This document shows, piece by piece, positions 26,385-34,328 of a stretch of 50,423 nt of DNA. Below the pieces are notes generated by a model. The model searched no databases. It was not told where the DNA came from and saw only the letters and a program-made list of their open reading frames with translations. The position numbers were made by a program, and so were the translations under genes. The first letter of the stretch is position 1, and each line of letters starts with the position of its first letter. This DNA is from Acinetobacter lwoffii (lineage in GTDB: Bacteria > Pseudomonadota > Gammaproteobacteria > Pseudomonadales > Moraxellaceae), in contig NZ_DCLL01000019.1 of NCBI RefSeq assembly GCF_002321025.1, positions 1-50,423 of the forward strand, given 5' to 3'.

Positions 26385-26416
26385 TAAAAAACCCCATTTC
26401 AAATGGGGTTTTTTAT
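26385..26416. terminator. Bidirectional terminator between frnE-like gene and dodecin
   Basis: A 12-bp stem AAAACCCCATTT/AAATGGGGTTTT with a 1-3 nt loop has A-run and T-run flanks. It serves both convergent genes. Confidence 0.88.
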
Positions 26417-26437
26417 TTGTTATTGAATTGCATTCAC

Positions 26438-26638
26438 TTAATCAACCAGAAAACTAATTTTTAAATTGACACGATATTCCGTGATTTTATTTTCTTTAAT
26501 GACAACCTTCTGTTCATTGATCCAAGCACCTTGTACATTTTTGACCGTTTCTGTGACTTTTTGAATGCCCGTTTGAATCGCATCTTCAAAGCTTTTATTG
26601 CTGCTTGAATTGACTTCTACCACTTTTGCAATTGCCAT
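26438..26638 (-). CDS. Dodecin family flavin-binding protein
   Basis: A 66-residue protein matching the dodecin fold: beta strand AIAKVVEVNSSS, amphipathic helix SFEDAIQTGIQKVTETVKNV, then strands with the conserved Trp (GAWINEQKVVIKENKITEYRVNLKISFLVD). Dodecins assemble as hollow dodecamers that store flavins in the cytoplasm. It is monocistronic and convergent with the FrnE-like gene. Confidence 0.93.
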   Translation of the reverse strand: MAIAKVVEVNSSSNKSFEDAIQTGIQKVTETVKNVQGAWINEQKVVIKENKITEYRVNLKISFLVD

Positions 26639-27048
26639 AATAAAACTCTCAAAATGAAAATGAATGAAATTCTATCTTAGTCCATTCCTAGAAGATTGCA
26701 GCAGCCCGTAAACAAGCGATAGCAAAAACTTACATGGATTGAACAAAGCTCGAAATTTAGTTTTAAATTGGCAGATCAAAAACACATGACCTTTTATTTT
26801 AACACTCGATTAAGTCCAGATTTTCATCGCTAAAATAAAGTATAAAGCCCTGTAAAACCATAAAAATCAAACTAGAGTAAATATACTAATTTATTGTTTT
26901 GTAGAGTAATTTATCTAAAATTTACTGCCTGAATTTGCCGAATCTATCATTTTCTATTAAGTCTTATTTGCTATTATTTCACCCGAATTAGGTTTAAATA
27001 TTCTCCTCTGTTCAAGTCATTGAACACTCTGATATTAAAGGTCATCCT
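26639..27048. other. Gene-free AT-rich region between dodecin and a small secreted peptide gene
   Basis: These 410 bp carry no ORF that I can support. They must hold the minus-strand dodecin promoter and the plus-strand promoter of the peptide gene at 27049. A 6-bp dyad GTTCAA-N4-TTGAAC (27010-27025) lies just before that gene's ribosome-binding site and could fold in its leader. Otherwise nothing is recognised. Confidence 0.6.
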
Positions 27049-27216
27049 ATGAATGCTCTTAAATTTGCTTTCGCAGCAACCGTTATGGCTTTTTCTGTTC
27101 AAGCGTCTGCACAAATGGCGCAAGTGGTTCATCTGCCAGACTTTCCAGCGACTAAAGCACCTGCGGAAACAGTAAATACAGATGCTGCGACTGTGGTAAC
27201 TGAAAAAACGGCTTAA
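27049..27216 (+). CDS. Small secreted peptide (55 aa), unknown
   Basis: ATG with AAAGGTC 8 nt upstream opens a 55-residue frame. It has a clear signal peptide (NALKFAFAATVMAFSVQASA, predicted cleavage after ASA near residue 21). The mature part is about 34 residues (QMAQVVHLPDFPATKAPAETVNTDAATVVTEKTA), acidic-neutral and without cysteine. It is followed within 20 bp by a strong terminator, which supports a real transcription unit. No family is recognised. It would act in the periplasm or be secreted. Confidence 0.72.
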   Translation: MNALKFAFAATVMAFSVQASAQMAQVVHLPDFPATKAPAETVNTDAATVVTEKTA

Positions 27217-27236
27217 TGCAAAGCTGTTTTTCATTA

Positions 27237-27268
27237 AAACAGGCTGATTGATTCAGCCTGTTTTTTTT
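27237..27268 (+). terminator. Terminator of the 55-aa peptide gene
   Basis: A 10-bp stem AACAGGCTGA/TCAGCCTGTT is followed by a T8 run. Confidence 0.92.
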
Positions 27269-27398
27269 GATCATATTGAACACATTCAGTGTGAAAGATT
27301 CACGACTCTAAAAAAATATCGACTATTTCCTACTCTCATTTTTTCTATTGATTTTTATCACTTTTAATTAAAAAATTTGTTTATAAAATACTCAAAAT

Positions 27399-27440
27399 AG
27401 ATCACTATTTTATGTGATCTCTGCTTATAATTGCAGCAAT
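27399..27440 (+). promoter_or_regulatory. Operator-like promoter of the 27471-29061 operon
   Basis: A perfect -10 hexamer TATAAT is at 27426-27431. A 7-bp dyad AGATCAC-N8-GTGATCT (27399-27420) covers the expected -35 position. A second dyad ATTGC-A-GCAAT (27430-27440) covers the start point. Two dyads on the core promoter suggest repression; the regulator is unknown. Confidence 0.5.
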
Positions 27441-27470
27441 ATAAATAGATCAATGATAAGAAAATTTTTT

Positions 27471-27650
27471 ATGCATGAACTTCAGGCATTGGTACAGGGC
27501 AAAATTCCGCCTCATTCCGTTTCTATTGATTATTTAATTGAGATGGCAGAAAGCTATACCGACTCAAATTCTGCTGAATACAGACTAGTGGAGCTGGCGG
27601 TTAACCTCGTACTGGCACAAACCCTGGATAAAGTACTGAAACATCTCTAG
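27471..27650 (+). CDS. Small hypothetical protein
   Basis: A 59-residue frame from the ATG at 27471; an ATG at 27453 would add six residues. A GTG at 27414 lies inside the operator-like dyad upstream of the -10 and is unlikely. The sequence (HELQALVQGKIPPHSVSIDYLIEMAESYTDSNSAEYRLVELAVNLVLAQ) is helical and soluble, with no recognised domain. It ends 10 bp before the 466-residue gene, so the two are probably cotranscribed and functionally linked. Confidence 0.6.
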   Translation: MHELQALVQGKIPPHSVSIDYLIEMAESYTDSNSAEYRLVELAVNLVLAQTLDKVLKHL

Positions 27651-27660
27651 AGATCAAAAA

Positions 27661-29061
27661 ATGAATGCTTTAGAAAAAGCACACTTAATTAAAGAACTAC
27701 ATGGACTGGCGCAGCAACTGGAGCATAAAGTCCTGCCTTTATATGAAATTGCCCGTTCTAAAAAAAGAATACGCGATATTTTTAATCTGTGTGATGAACC
27801 TATTTTCAAAACCCAGATTTCAGCATTTAAAGTTCGCACTCAGCCTGAACTTGTCACCTACCAATTTTCTGCTAACACGTCTTATCATTTAAGCTTTCGT
27901 GGCTATTTCACCGAAATCTTGGCGCTGGAACAAGCATTGTATGCCCATCCGGATTCAGGCTGGGCAGTTTTACATCATCCTGAACGTGGCTGGCAAATCT
28001 GGCTGATTCCGGCTCCCCAAGCTCCTGCCCTGCACAGCCAATGGGCTGAACTGCAACACTGTTATATCTGGCTGTTACAACAACAGCAGCGGTTTTCTTG
28101 CCTGAAACAGGATCCACCCTTGATCGTTCCTGCCTTATCCTTACACGAAGCTGAAACCAGCTGCAATTCTATGGAAACAACCAAATATCATCGGGGACGG
28201 CCGCGCGCAAGAATTCATGCACTAGAATTAAATCGCTTAGATGAGTCAACCAATCAAATACTAACTGAACCCAAGGAACTAAATCCTCAACTAAAAGCTG
28301 AAACGACAATTCAGCAAGAACAGATCACAGTCTCCGAATTGATTCAATTCCCTGTACAGATCCAACTGGGCAAACTAAACGCTCATGTACACCCTTTAGG
28401 TTTAGAAGAAACTAATATCCAGCGGCTCTGTGCTTTAGAACTAGAATCCGATGTCGAACAACACCCTGTTTATCTGGATATTGTCTTATATTATGCGGCA
28501 GAAGATAACTGGCAGGCACGTCAGGTTTATTTGGTTGAGCAATTGAATCTGCAAGGTCAGTTTGTTAAATATCTGATGCTCTTAGGGGTACCGAGTCAGT
28601 TGCAGGCTCACTATTGTATTCAACATTGGCTGAGCCATCATCAACATCAGGCTGCTGCGATTAAATCACTGGCGTGGTCTGTTATAAGCACCAGGTTCAT
28701 GCAACTCGAGTTTTTTTCAACGGCTTACTTGCAGCAGGCTGAAACAGTCTGGACACAGCCAGATTACCATCCATTTATACCCGCACAGTCCATTCAAAAG
28801 CAGAAATTTATCTCGTTTAAAGAAGCTGCTGCGGATTTTTCTACCCCAGTGCTTTTGCTACAGGAACATCAAAAAATCCGAGTGATTCATGGTGAAAAAC
28901 GCATCTCTCTCGCAGAGGATGAGCTGGCCTATCCATACATCTTGCTGCAACGCGACAAACAGCTAAATTGGCAGAATATTCACAATATTATTTTAATAAT
29001 GCCACAACCCATTCGGGTATTAGAGCTTTATCGGGAAATTCAGGCTCAAATGATTGAATAA
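27661..29061 (+). CDS. Hypothetical protein with AT-hook-like GRPR and ParB-like C-terminal hint
   Basis: A 466-residue protein not assigned to a family. No signal peptide or membrane helix is present. The N-terminal 150 residues are Trp/His/Gln-rich (SGWAVLHHPERGWQIWLIP). A basic patch YHRGRPRARIH contains GRPR at 179-182, the core of an AT-hook. A linker rich in Glu and Gln follows, then a folded-looking middle (residues 220-360). Near the C terminus, KIRVIHGEKRISLAEDEL (about 405-422) recalls the VIxGxxR segment of ParB/Srx-type domains, though the match is short. A DNA-linked role is a guess. It follows the 59-residue gene after 10 bp. Confidence 0.7.
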   Translation: MNALEKAHLIKELHGLAQQLEHKVLPLYEIARSKKRIRDIFNLCDEPIFKTQISAFKVRTQPELVTYQFSANTSYHLSFRGYFTEILALEQALYAHPDSGWAVLHHPERGWQIWLIPAPQAPALHSQWAELQHCYIWLLQQQQRFSCLKQDPPLIVPALSLHEAETSCNSMETTKYHRGRPRARIHALELNRLDESTNQILTEPKELNPQLKAETTIQQEQITVSELIQFPVQIQLGKLNAHVHPLGLEETNIQRLCALELESDVEQHPVYLDIVLYYAAEDNWQARQVYLVEQLNLQGQFVKYLMLLGVPSQLQAHYCIQHWLSHHQHQAAAIKSLAWSVISTRFMQLEFFSTAYLQQAETVWTQPDYHPFIPAQSIQKQKFISFKEAAADFSTPVLLLQEHQKIRVIHGEKRISLAEDELAYPYILLQRDKQLNWQNIHNIILIMPQPIRVLELYREIQAQMIE

Positions 29062-29153
29062 TTGCTGTTATTTTGTAGCTTTAACTTGCTTTTTAAGGCC
29101 GTTTTTTAGAAAACTACAGCTGAATATAAGAATACAAGAGCAACAAATATCTC

Positions 29154-30263
29154 ATGCAAATAAACAGGGTTACTCAAATTTTACTGCTCTCTCTGGGCTT
29201 AGGAATGAGTGGTAGCATGTCTTGGGCCAATTCAGTCACAACTGCTCCTGCCAGTCCAACGAATATAGAGCCAAGCCGATCAGGCTTGCTGGATCAGATT
29301 CCACGTTTGATCGATGCAACACCCACGGTTCTGCCGGAGCAATCAAATGTCGCCATTGTTCCATCCACGCTAGAGACAGAAAATTATTCATGGGCGGATC
29401 AAAAGCAGAAAGGCATCCGCGAATGGGCCGATCGTACTGCGCATAAAATTGATAACTGGTTTGGTGAAAGCGATCCGGATCAGCCAGCTGCAGCTACATT
29501 ACGGATCATTCTAGATAATCGCTGGGATGAATATGAAGGCTATGAGATTAAGCCCCGAATCCGCGGCAAGATCAAGCTTCCGACCTTGGAACAAAAGCTG
29601 AGTGTGGTGTTTGGTGATGACAGTCTGGACAATGAATTAGACAGCAATGTCGCGATTACCAATGAAAATCCTGCCACTTCCGGAAATAAGCGTCTGGATA
29701 CTAAACGTGCCCGTGAAGATAACAGCTCTTTTGCCTTACGTTGGTCTGAATGGTCAGATCGTATTCCTTTTGAAACCGATCTGGATCTGGGCTTACGTTC
29801 TGGAGATGATATTTACCTACGCGTCAAAGCCAGTAAAGATTGGACACTAGAAAATGACTACTCTTTTCATGCCGAACAGATTTATCGCTATGGTATTCAA
29901 AGCGAAAACTATTTACGGACCAACCTGGAACTGATTCATGCCCGTCCCAATCAGGCCTTTTTCTCTAATCAGCTCAGTCTGACTTATGCCGATGATCAAG
30001 ACGATGATCTCACTTGGGACAACTACACCTTTAGGCAACATCAGTTTTTTCAAGACAACCGTTTTAGTTACGGCATTTATACCGGTGGTTATCTGAATGA
30101 CAAGGATCTGCGTCTTAATCGCTGGGGCCCTTATGTGTCCTGGAGACAACCTTTTTTACGTGAATGGTTTTTTGTCCAGACTGACCTGAACTATTTGAAT
30201 GATCATCGCGAGGATCGTGATCACTATGTTGGGGCTTTGGTACGTTTAGAAGCGTTATTTTAA
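29154..30263 (+). CDS. Putative outer-membrane beta-barrel protein, unknown
   Basis: A 369-residue protein with a signal peptide (LLLSLGLGMSGSMSWA, cleavage near residue 25) and a Pro/Ser-rich linker. A segment of about 60 residues follows (WADRTAHKIDNWFGESDP), then alternating amphipathic strands (RIILDNRWDEYEGYEIKPRIRGKIKLP; FALRWSEWSDRIPFETDLDLGLR; HQFFQDNRFSYGIYTGGYL) typical of beta barrels. It ends in LEALF, the C-terminal Phe recognised by the Bam machinery. It lies 92 bp after the 466-residue gene, with a terminator directly after. No named family is recognised. Confidence 0.75.
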   Translation: MQINRVTQILLLSLGLGMSGSMSWANSVTTAPASPTNIEPSRSGLLDQIPRLIDATPTVLPEQSNVAIVPSTLETENYSWADQKQKGIREWADRTAHKIDNWFGESDPDQPAAATLRIILDNRWDEYEGYEIKPRIRGKIKLPTLEQKLSVVFGDDSLDNELDSNVAITNENPATSGNKRLDTKRAREDNSSFALRWSEWSDRIPFETDLDLGLRSGDDIYLRVKASKDWTLENDYSFHAEQIYRYGIQSENYLRTNLELIHARPNQAFFSNQLSLTYADDQDDDLTWDNYTFRQHQFFQDNRFSYGIYTGGYLNDKDLRLNRWGPYVSWRQPFLREWFFVQTDLNYLNDHREDRDHYVGALVRLEALF

Positions 30264-30285
30264 ACTGAATGATGGTAGAAAATAT

Positions 30286-30312
30286 AAAAGCCCATCATTC
30301 ATGGGCTTTTTT
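30286..30312 (+). terminator. Terminator after the barrel gene
   Basis: A 10-bp stem AAAAGCCCAT/ATGGGCTTTT with a CATTC loop and T6, 22 bp after the stop. Confidence 0.88.
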
Positions 30313-30344
30313 CAATATTACTGAGGCAATCAGCGCGGTAAGTA

Positions 30345-30608
30345 TTAGCTGGTTTTATTCAAGATAATACGATCACTGCGTAGCACTCGTTTTTGCTGTA
30401 ATGAAGGTTGCTCCATCACTGGCATATTGAAGCGAATACGATCGCTATGTTGCACACGTTGTAGTTTTGCTGCCTCTACTTTCGCAACTTTATAAAAACT
30501 GATTCGATCTGTGCGTACCATTTTTTCTGCAGCAGGTGCCGCTAGACTAACTTGGCTCATCGACATCAGGATTACAGCGCCCATACTGATCATCAGCTTA
30601 GATTTCAT
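30345..30608 (-). CDS. Small periplasmic protein with three DRI repeats
   Basis: An 87-residue protein with a signal peptide (MISMGAVILMSMSQVSLAAPA). The mature part carries three copies of a motif V(R/H)(T/S)DRI-x-(F/L)(Y/N): VRTDRISFY, QHSDRIRFN and LRSDRIILN, spaced 22 and 23 residues apart and joined by basic, Gln-rich linkers. The very regular spacing suggests a repeated binding unit. There is no cysteine. GGAG lies upstream of the ATG at 30608. No family is recognised; it is monocistronic and convergent with the barrel gene. Confidence 0.72.
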   Translation of the reverse strand: MKSKLMISMGAVILMSMSQVSLAAPAAEKMVRTDRISFYKVAKVEAAKLQRVQHSDRIRFNMPVMEQPSLQQKRVLRSDRIILNKTS

Positions 30609-30756
30609 AACATTCTCTCTCCTTACTTAATGATCGTAATTATAAATCAAAAAACCAGTATTAATTTAAAATTCAGATTTAAAATCCGCAGGGATTTTTT
30701 TATCTTCACTATCGTTTTTCCAGATCATTTCTAGACATGAAAAATGAAGCAGGCAT

Positions 30757-30781
30757 AAAAAATCCCTCCGAAGAGGGATTT
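30757..30781 (-). terminator. Terminator of htpG
   Basis: On the minus strand, AATCCCTC-TTCG-GAGGGATT is followed by TTTTTAT, 22 bp past the htpG stop: an 8-bp stem with a UUCG loop. Confidence 0.92.
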
Positions 30782-30802
30782 TCTCATTCAATATATCAGC
30801 AC

Positions 30803-32722
30803 TTAAGCAAGCAGCAAACTATTAATGCGCTTGACATATTCAGCAGGATTTTCTGGTAATCCACCTTCTGCAATCACCGCTTGGTCGAAGATCACATTGG
30901 CCAGATCATCAAACTGCGCTGAGCCATCCAGTTTTTTCACCAACGGATGTCCCGGGTTAATTTCCAGAATCGGCTTGATATCTGGCACAGGTTGACCCGC
31001 ATCTTTCAGCATACGAATCAGCTGTGGAGACAATTCACCTTCGCCAGTCACCAGACAAGCCGGAGAATCGACCAGACGCGTCGTCACCCGCACTTCTTTG
31101 GTCTTGTCTTTTAATGAATCCGTCAACTTATCCACCACCGGTTTAAACTGGGCTGCGGCTTCTTCAAGGGCTTTCTTCTCTTCTGCATCCTGAAGGTCAC
31201 CTAAGTCAACCGCACCCTTAGACACGTTTTGCAAAGGCGTACCATCGAACTCATTCACGAAGTTCATCGCCCATTCATCCACGCGTTCGGTCATCAACAG
31301 AACTTCAATGCCTTTTTTCTTGAACAGTTCCAGTTGTGGTGAATTTTTCGCAGCATTCAGACTATCTGCAGTCACATAATAAATGGCTTTCTGCCCATCT
31401 TTCATACGTGCTTTATAGTCTGCCAATGATGTGCTGACTTCATCATTGGTCGACGTCGCATAACGCAGCAGTTTTAAGATACGTTCACGGTTACTGAAAT
31501 CTTCGCCCAGACCTTCTTTCAATACTGAAGCAAATTCCTGATAGAAGGTCTTGAAATTTGCCTGATCTTTTTCATCTTCAGATTTAGCCAGATTATCCAA
31601 AATGGTCAGGATACGGCGGGTATTGCCTTCACGGATGGTTTTTACATCACGGCTTTCTTGCAGTAATTCACGGCTCACGTTCAATGGCAGATCGGCACTG
31701 TCCACCACACCTTGCACAAAGCGCAGGTAGTTTGGAATCAGGTTATCCGCATCATCCATAATGAACACACGTTTCACATACAGTTTGATACCCGCTTTGG
31801 ATTCACGGGTGAAAATATCATGTGGCGCTTTACTTGGAATATATAATAACTGGGTATATTCAGTGCTGCCTTCAACCCGGTTATGCGCCCAAGCCAATGG
31901 CGCTGCGAAATCATGGCTCAAGTTCTTGTAGAACTCGACATACTGCTCTTCAGTGATTTCAGACTTGTTACGAGTCCATAATGCGCTGGCCGAGTTAATG
32001 ACTTCCCACTCATCAGTTTTGACATACTGGCCGCCTTTAGAGGTTTCGCCTTCAGCCGCTTCTTCTTCCTGCCAGACTTCTTTTTGCATCTGGATTGGCA
32101 GGCTGATGTGGTCTGAATATTTATTGATAATCTGCTTCACTTTATAGCTTTGCAGATAATCCAGCGCATCGTCACGCAGATGCAGAATAATATCAGTACC
32201 ACGTCCTTGTTTCGTGATCTGTTCAACTTCGAACTCACCGGTTCCTCCACTAATCCAGCGTACGCCTTCAGAGACATCTGTGCCGGCACGACGCGATTCT
32301 ACCGTAATCTTGTCAGCCACAATAAAGCCGGAATAGAAACCGACACCAAACTGGCCAATCAATTGAGCATCGGCTTTTTGATCGCCGGTCAGTTTGGACA
32401 TAAAGTCTTTGGTGCCTGATTTGGCAATAGTCCCTAAATTATCAATAGCTTCCTGCTCGCTTAAGCCAATCCCGTTGTCTGAAATGGTAATGGTTTTATT
32501 GTCTGCATCCAGACTGACACGAACGCGCAGATCAGGATCATTTTCATAAAATTCAGGATGGTTAATCCCTTCAAAACGTAATTTGTCACATGCATCTGAG
32601 GCATTCGAGATCAATTCGCGCAGGAAAATTTCAGGGTTTGAATAAAGCGAATGGGTCACGAGATGTAGTAACTGAGCCACTTCAGCCTGGAAACTATGTT
32701 TTTGTGCGCTAGACTCGCTCAT
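30803..32722 (-). CDS. htpG: Chaperone protein HtpG (Hsp90)
   Basis: The cytoplasmic bacterial Hsp90. The product has 639 residues. N-terminal GHKL ATPase motifs are intact: ISNASDACDKLRFE, DNGIGLSEQEAIDNLGTIAKSGT, and GQFGVGFYSGFIVADKI. The middle domain shows the NVSRELLQESRDVKTIREGN block. The C-terminal dimerisation domain ends AEYVKRINSLLLA. AAGGAG lies 8 nt before the ATG. The upstream DNA has a TTGACC near 32750 but I see no clear sigma-32 heat-shock promoter. The gene is monocistronic. Confidence 0.97.
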   Translation of the reverse strand: MSESSAQKHSFQAEVAQLLHLVTHSLYSNPEIFLRELISNASDACDKLRFEGINHPEFYENDPDLRVRVSLDADNKTITISDNGIGLSEQEAIDNLGTIAKSGTKDFMSKLTGDQKADAQLIGQFGVGFYSGFIVADKITVESRRAGTDVSEGVRWISGGTGEFEVEQITKQGRGTDIILHLRDDALDYLQSYKVKQIINKYSDHISLPIQMQKEVWQEEEAAEGETSKGGQYVKTDEWEVINSASALWTRNKSEITEEQYVEFYKNLSHDFAAPLAWAHNRVEGSTEYTQLLYIPSKAPHDIFTRESKAGIKLYVKRVFIMDDADNLIPNYLRFVQGVVDSADLPLNVSRELLQESRDVKTIREGNTRRILTILDNLAKSEDEKDQANFKTFYQEFASVLKEGLGEDFSNRERILKLLRYATSTNDEVSTSLADYKARMKDGQKAIYYVTADSLNAAKNSPQLELFKKKGIEVLLMTERVDEWAMNFVNEFDGTPLQNVSKGAVDLGDLQDAEEKKALEEAAAQFKPVVDKLTDSLKDKTKEVRVTTRLVDSPACLVTGEGELSPQLIRMLKDAGQPVPDIKPILEINPGHPLVKKLDGSAQFDDLANVIFDQAVIAEGGLPENPAEYVKRINSLLLA

Positions 32723-32867
32723 TAATCACTCCTTTTATTTTAAATACAGGTCAATACTGTTGCCTATATGAATGGAGTGAGTTACTAAATTTTCAATAGC
32801 CAGTTGTATATTTTTTCTCAAGATATTTTATAAAGGATCGCTTGATCTGATCTGGCTTGCATTTGTA

Positions 32868-32888
32868 AAGGCTTAAGTTTAAGCCTTA
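32868..32888 (-). repeat. Hairpin overlapping the stop of the LprI-like gene
   Basis: A 9-bp perfect inverted repeat AAGGCTTAA-GT-TTAAGCCTT overlaps the stop codon at 32886-32888. The downstream minus-strand sequence is only weakly T-rich, so it is at best a weak terminator. Confidence 0.45.
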
Positions 32889-33230
32889 ATAAGGCCCAAG
32901 CTTATAAATACGTTGAAATTGCAGGTCTATTTGCTGCTGGCGCATATTATAGACTTGACTCAGACAGGACACAGATTCCTGACAGCGGTCACGAAACTGT
33001 AGCCATTTCACCTGATCGCGCTGGATCACCGAGCGGGTTCCCATAGGCACCATACGACGTAAAATATGATAGCTGGTACTCATCTTGACATCGGCATCAT
33101 TGAGCAGGCGATGTTCACAAATCGCTTTCTCTGTCACGGTTTCAGCTTTCTGACAATCAAAACTTGCCGCATAGGTAGACCCTACCAGCAGGCTGAAGAA
33201 GATCACAATACCTTGGCTTAAAAACTTCAT
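32886..33230 (-). CDS. LprI-like (DUF1311) lysozyme-inhibitor family protein
   Basis: A 114-residue secreted protein with a signal peptide (IVIFFSLLVGSTYAA, cleavage near residue 22). The mature part has the cysteine pattern of LprI/DUF1311 proteins: FDCQKAETVTEKAICEHRLLNDADVKM, then QVKWLQFRDRCQESVSCLSQVYNMR, giving four Cys and the conserved W-R residues. Family members bind and inhibit lysozyme in some species; this role is inferred here. It is monocistronic between htpG and ompW. Confidence 0.82.
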   Translation of the reverse strand: MKFLSQGIVIFFSLLVGSTYAASFDCQKAETVTEKAICEHRLLNDADVKMSTSYHILRRMVPMGTRSVIQRDQVKWLQFRDRCQESVSCLSQVYNMRQQQIDLQFQRIYKLGPY

Positions 33231-33357
33231 GCTGATCTTCCTTATTATTCAATTATTAAGTCGTATTCAATTAATATTTACTTTATTCATTTTAATATAG
33301 TTGAACATTGCCGATCTGCTCAATTTCAATAAGTTATAAATCGTTGTTATTTTGAAA

Positions 33358-33388
33358 AAAAAAGCCTCATTCAAGATGAGGCTTTTTT
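33358..33388. terminator. Terminator of ompW
   Basis: An 11-bp stem AAAAGCCTCAT/ATGAGGCTTTT with a TCAAG loop has A and T runs on the two sides, so it can act in both directions. Confidence 0.9.
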
Positions 33389-33406
33389 ATTAAGCAAGAC
33401 TAGAAT

Positions 33407-33997
33407 TTAGAACTTGTAGCTATAACCGATCGTGTAAACCCAAGGATCAATATTCAAGTCGAATTTAGTATTATCAGCATCATCTAAAGTCACTTCAGGA
33501 CTCAAATCTGCATAGCGCACGTCAGCAAATACTCCCCAGTTTTTGGCATCGGCTGGCTGATAATTAAAGCCAACCTGACCTGCCAAACCAAATTCCTCTT
33601 TCACATCTTTAGCCAGACCTTCTTCATCCCAAGCAATAAAAGCTGTGCCACCTACACCAATATATGGCGTAAAACGTGTTGCATTTTTAAAGTTATATTT
33701 AGCGGTAATTGTGGGTGGAAGATGCTTAATCTTGGCAATTTTCCCTAGACCCTGAGCAGAAATGTCGTGATTAAATGGCGTAGCTAATAAAAGTTCTGCA
33801 GAGATATTGTCATTAAAAAAGTATTCAACCGATGGCGTAAAACCATATTCTTGATCCGCTTCTACGACTAAACCTGGTGCAATTTCAGTGTCACTTGATG
33901 GTGCTAAAGAACTGGCACCAACTTTCACCTGCCATTGACCTGCCATCGCAGATGCAGAAAGACCCATTAATGCAATTAGAGCAGCTTGCTTTAACAT
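33407..33997 (-). CDS. ompW: OmpW family outer-membrane protein
   Basis: A 196-residue eight-stranded beta-barrel of the OmpW family, linked to passage of small hydrophobic solutes, iron and colistin response in Acinetobacter. A signal peptide (LKQAALIALMGLSASAMA) precedes GQWQVKVGASSLAPSSDTEIAPG. The conserved core is FTPSVEYFFNDNISAELLLATPFNHDISAQGL and TRFTPYIGVGGTAFIAWDE. It ends WVYTIGYSYKF with the terminal Phe signal. The ATG at 33997 is preferred to a GTG at 34012. Confidence 0.92.
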   Translation of the reverse strand: MLKQAALIALMGLSASAMAGQWQVKVGASSLAPSSDTEIAPGLVVEADQEYGFTPSVEYFFNDNISAELLLATPFNHDISAQGLGKIAKIKHLPPTITAKYNFKNATRFTPYIGVGGTAFIAWDEEGLAKDVKEEFGLAGQVGFNYQPADAKNWGVFADVRYADLSPEVTLDDADNTKFDLNIDPWVYTIGYSYKF

Positions 33998-34328
33998 TTT
34001 AAAATACCCCACAGGAAGAATAATTATTAAGAAAATAAATCTTAATTAATAATAAACACGAGGGAAAATAATATGCAATAAGGATTATAAAACTAATTTT
34101 AAATTATTATTTAAAATATTGATTTAAAAAGTTATTTATTTTAAATTTACTGAATTGGTTGGTTTTAAATACCAAGTATATTAATCAGATAAATATGGCT
34201 TTATTCAGAGTAAAATAATCAGGTTTATATTAATTTTTATTTAAACATATATTTTAAATACATCTTATTATTTATTTTAAATCCAGATGAATCTGCTCCA
34301 ATAGATATCAGAGCAGATTGAAATTGAC
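33998..34328. other. Very AT-rich ompW upstream region
   Basis: About 330 bp without a gene. Most of it consists of runs of A/T with many TTTAAA and ATTTAA blocks, so it is a likely target for H-NS-type silencing and for bent-DNA promoters. A 9-bp inverted repeat AATCTGCTC/GAGCAGATT (34290-34298, 34311-34319) lies just past the antiporter stop without a T-run on the minus strand. Confidence 0.55.

Noticed and set aside
26974..27234. Minus-strand 86-residue frame over the small secreted peptide gene
   Set aside because: The plus strand has the signal peptide, Shine-Dalgarno site and terminator; the minus frame has none.
27414..27470. GTG start at 27414 for the small gene
   Set aside because: The codon lies inside the operator-like dyad and upstream of the TATAAT -10, so it would not be in the transcript.
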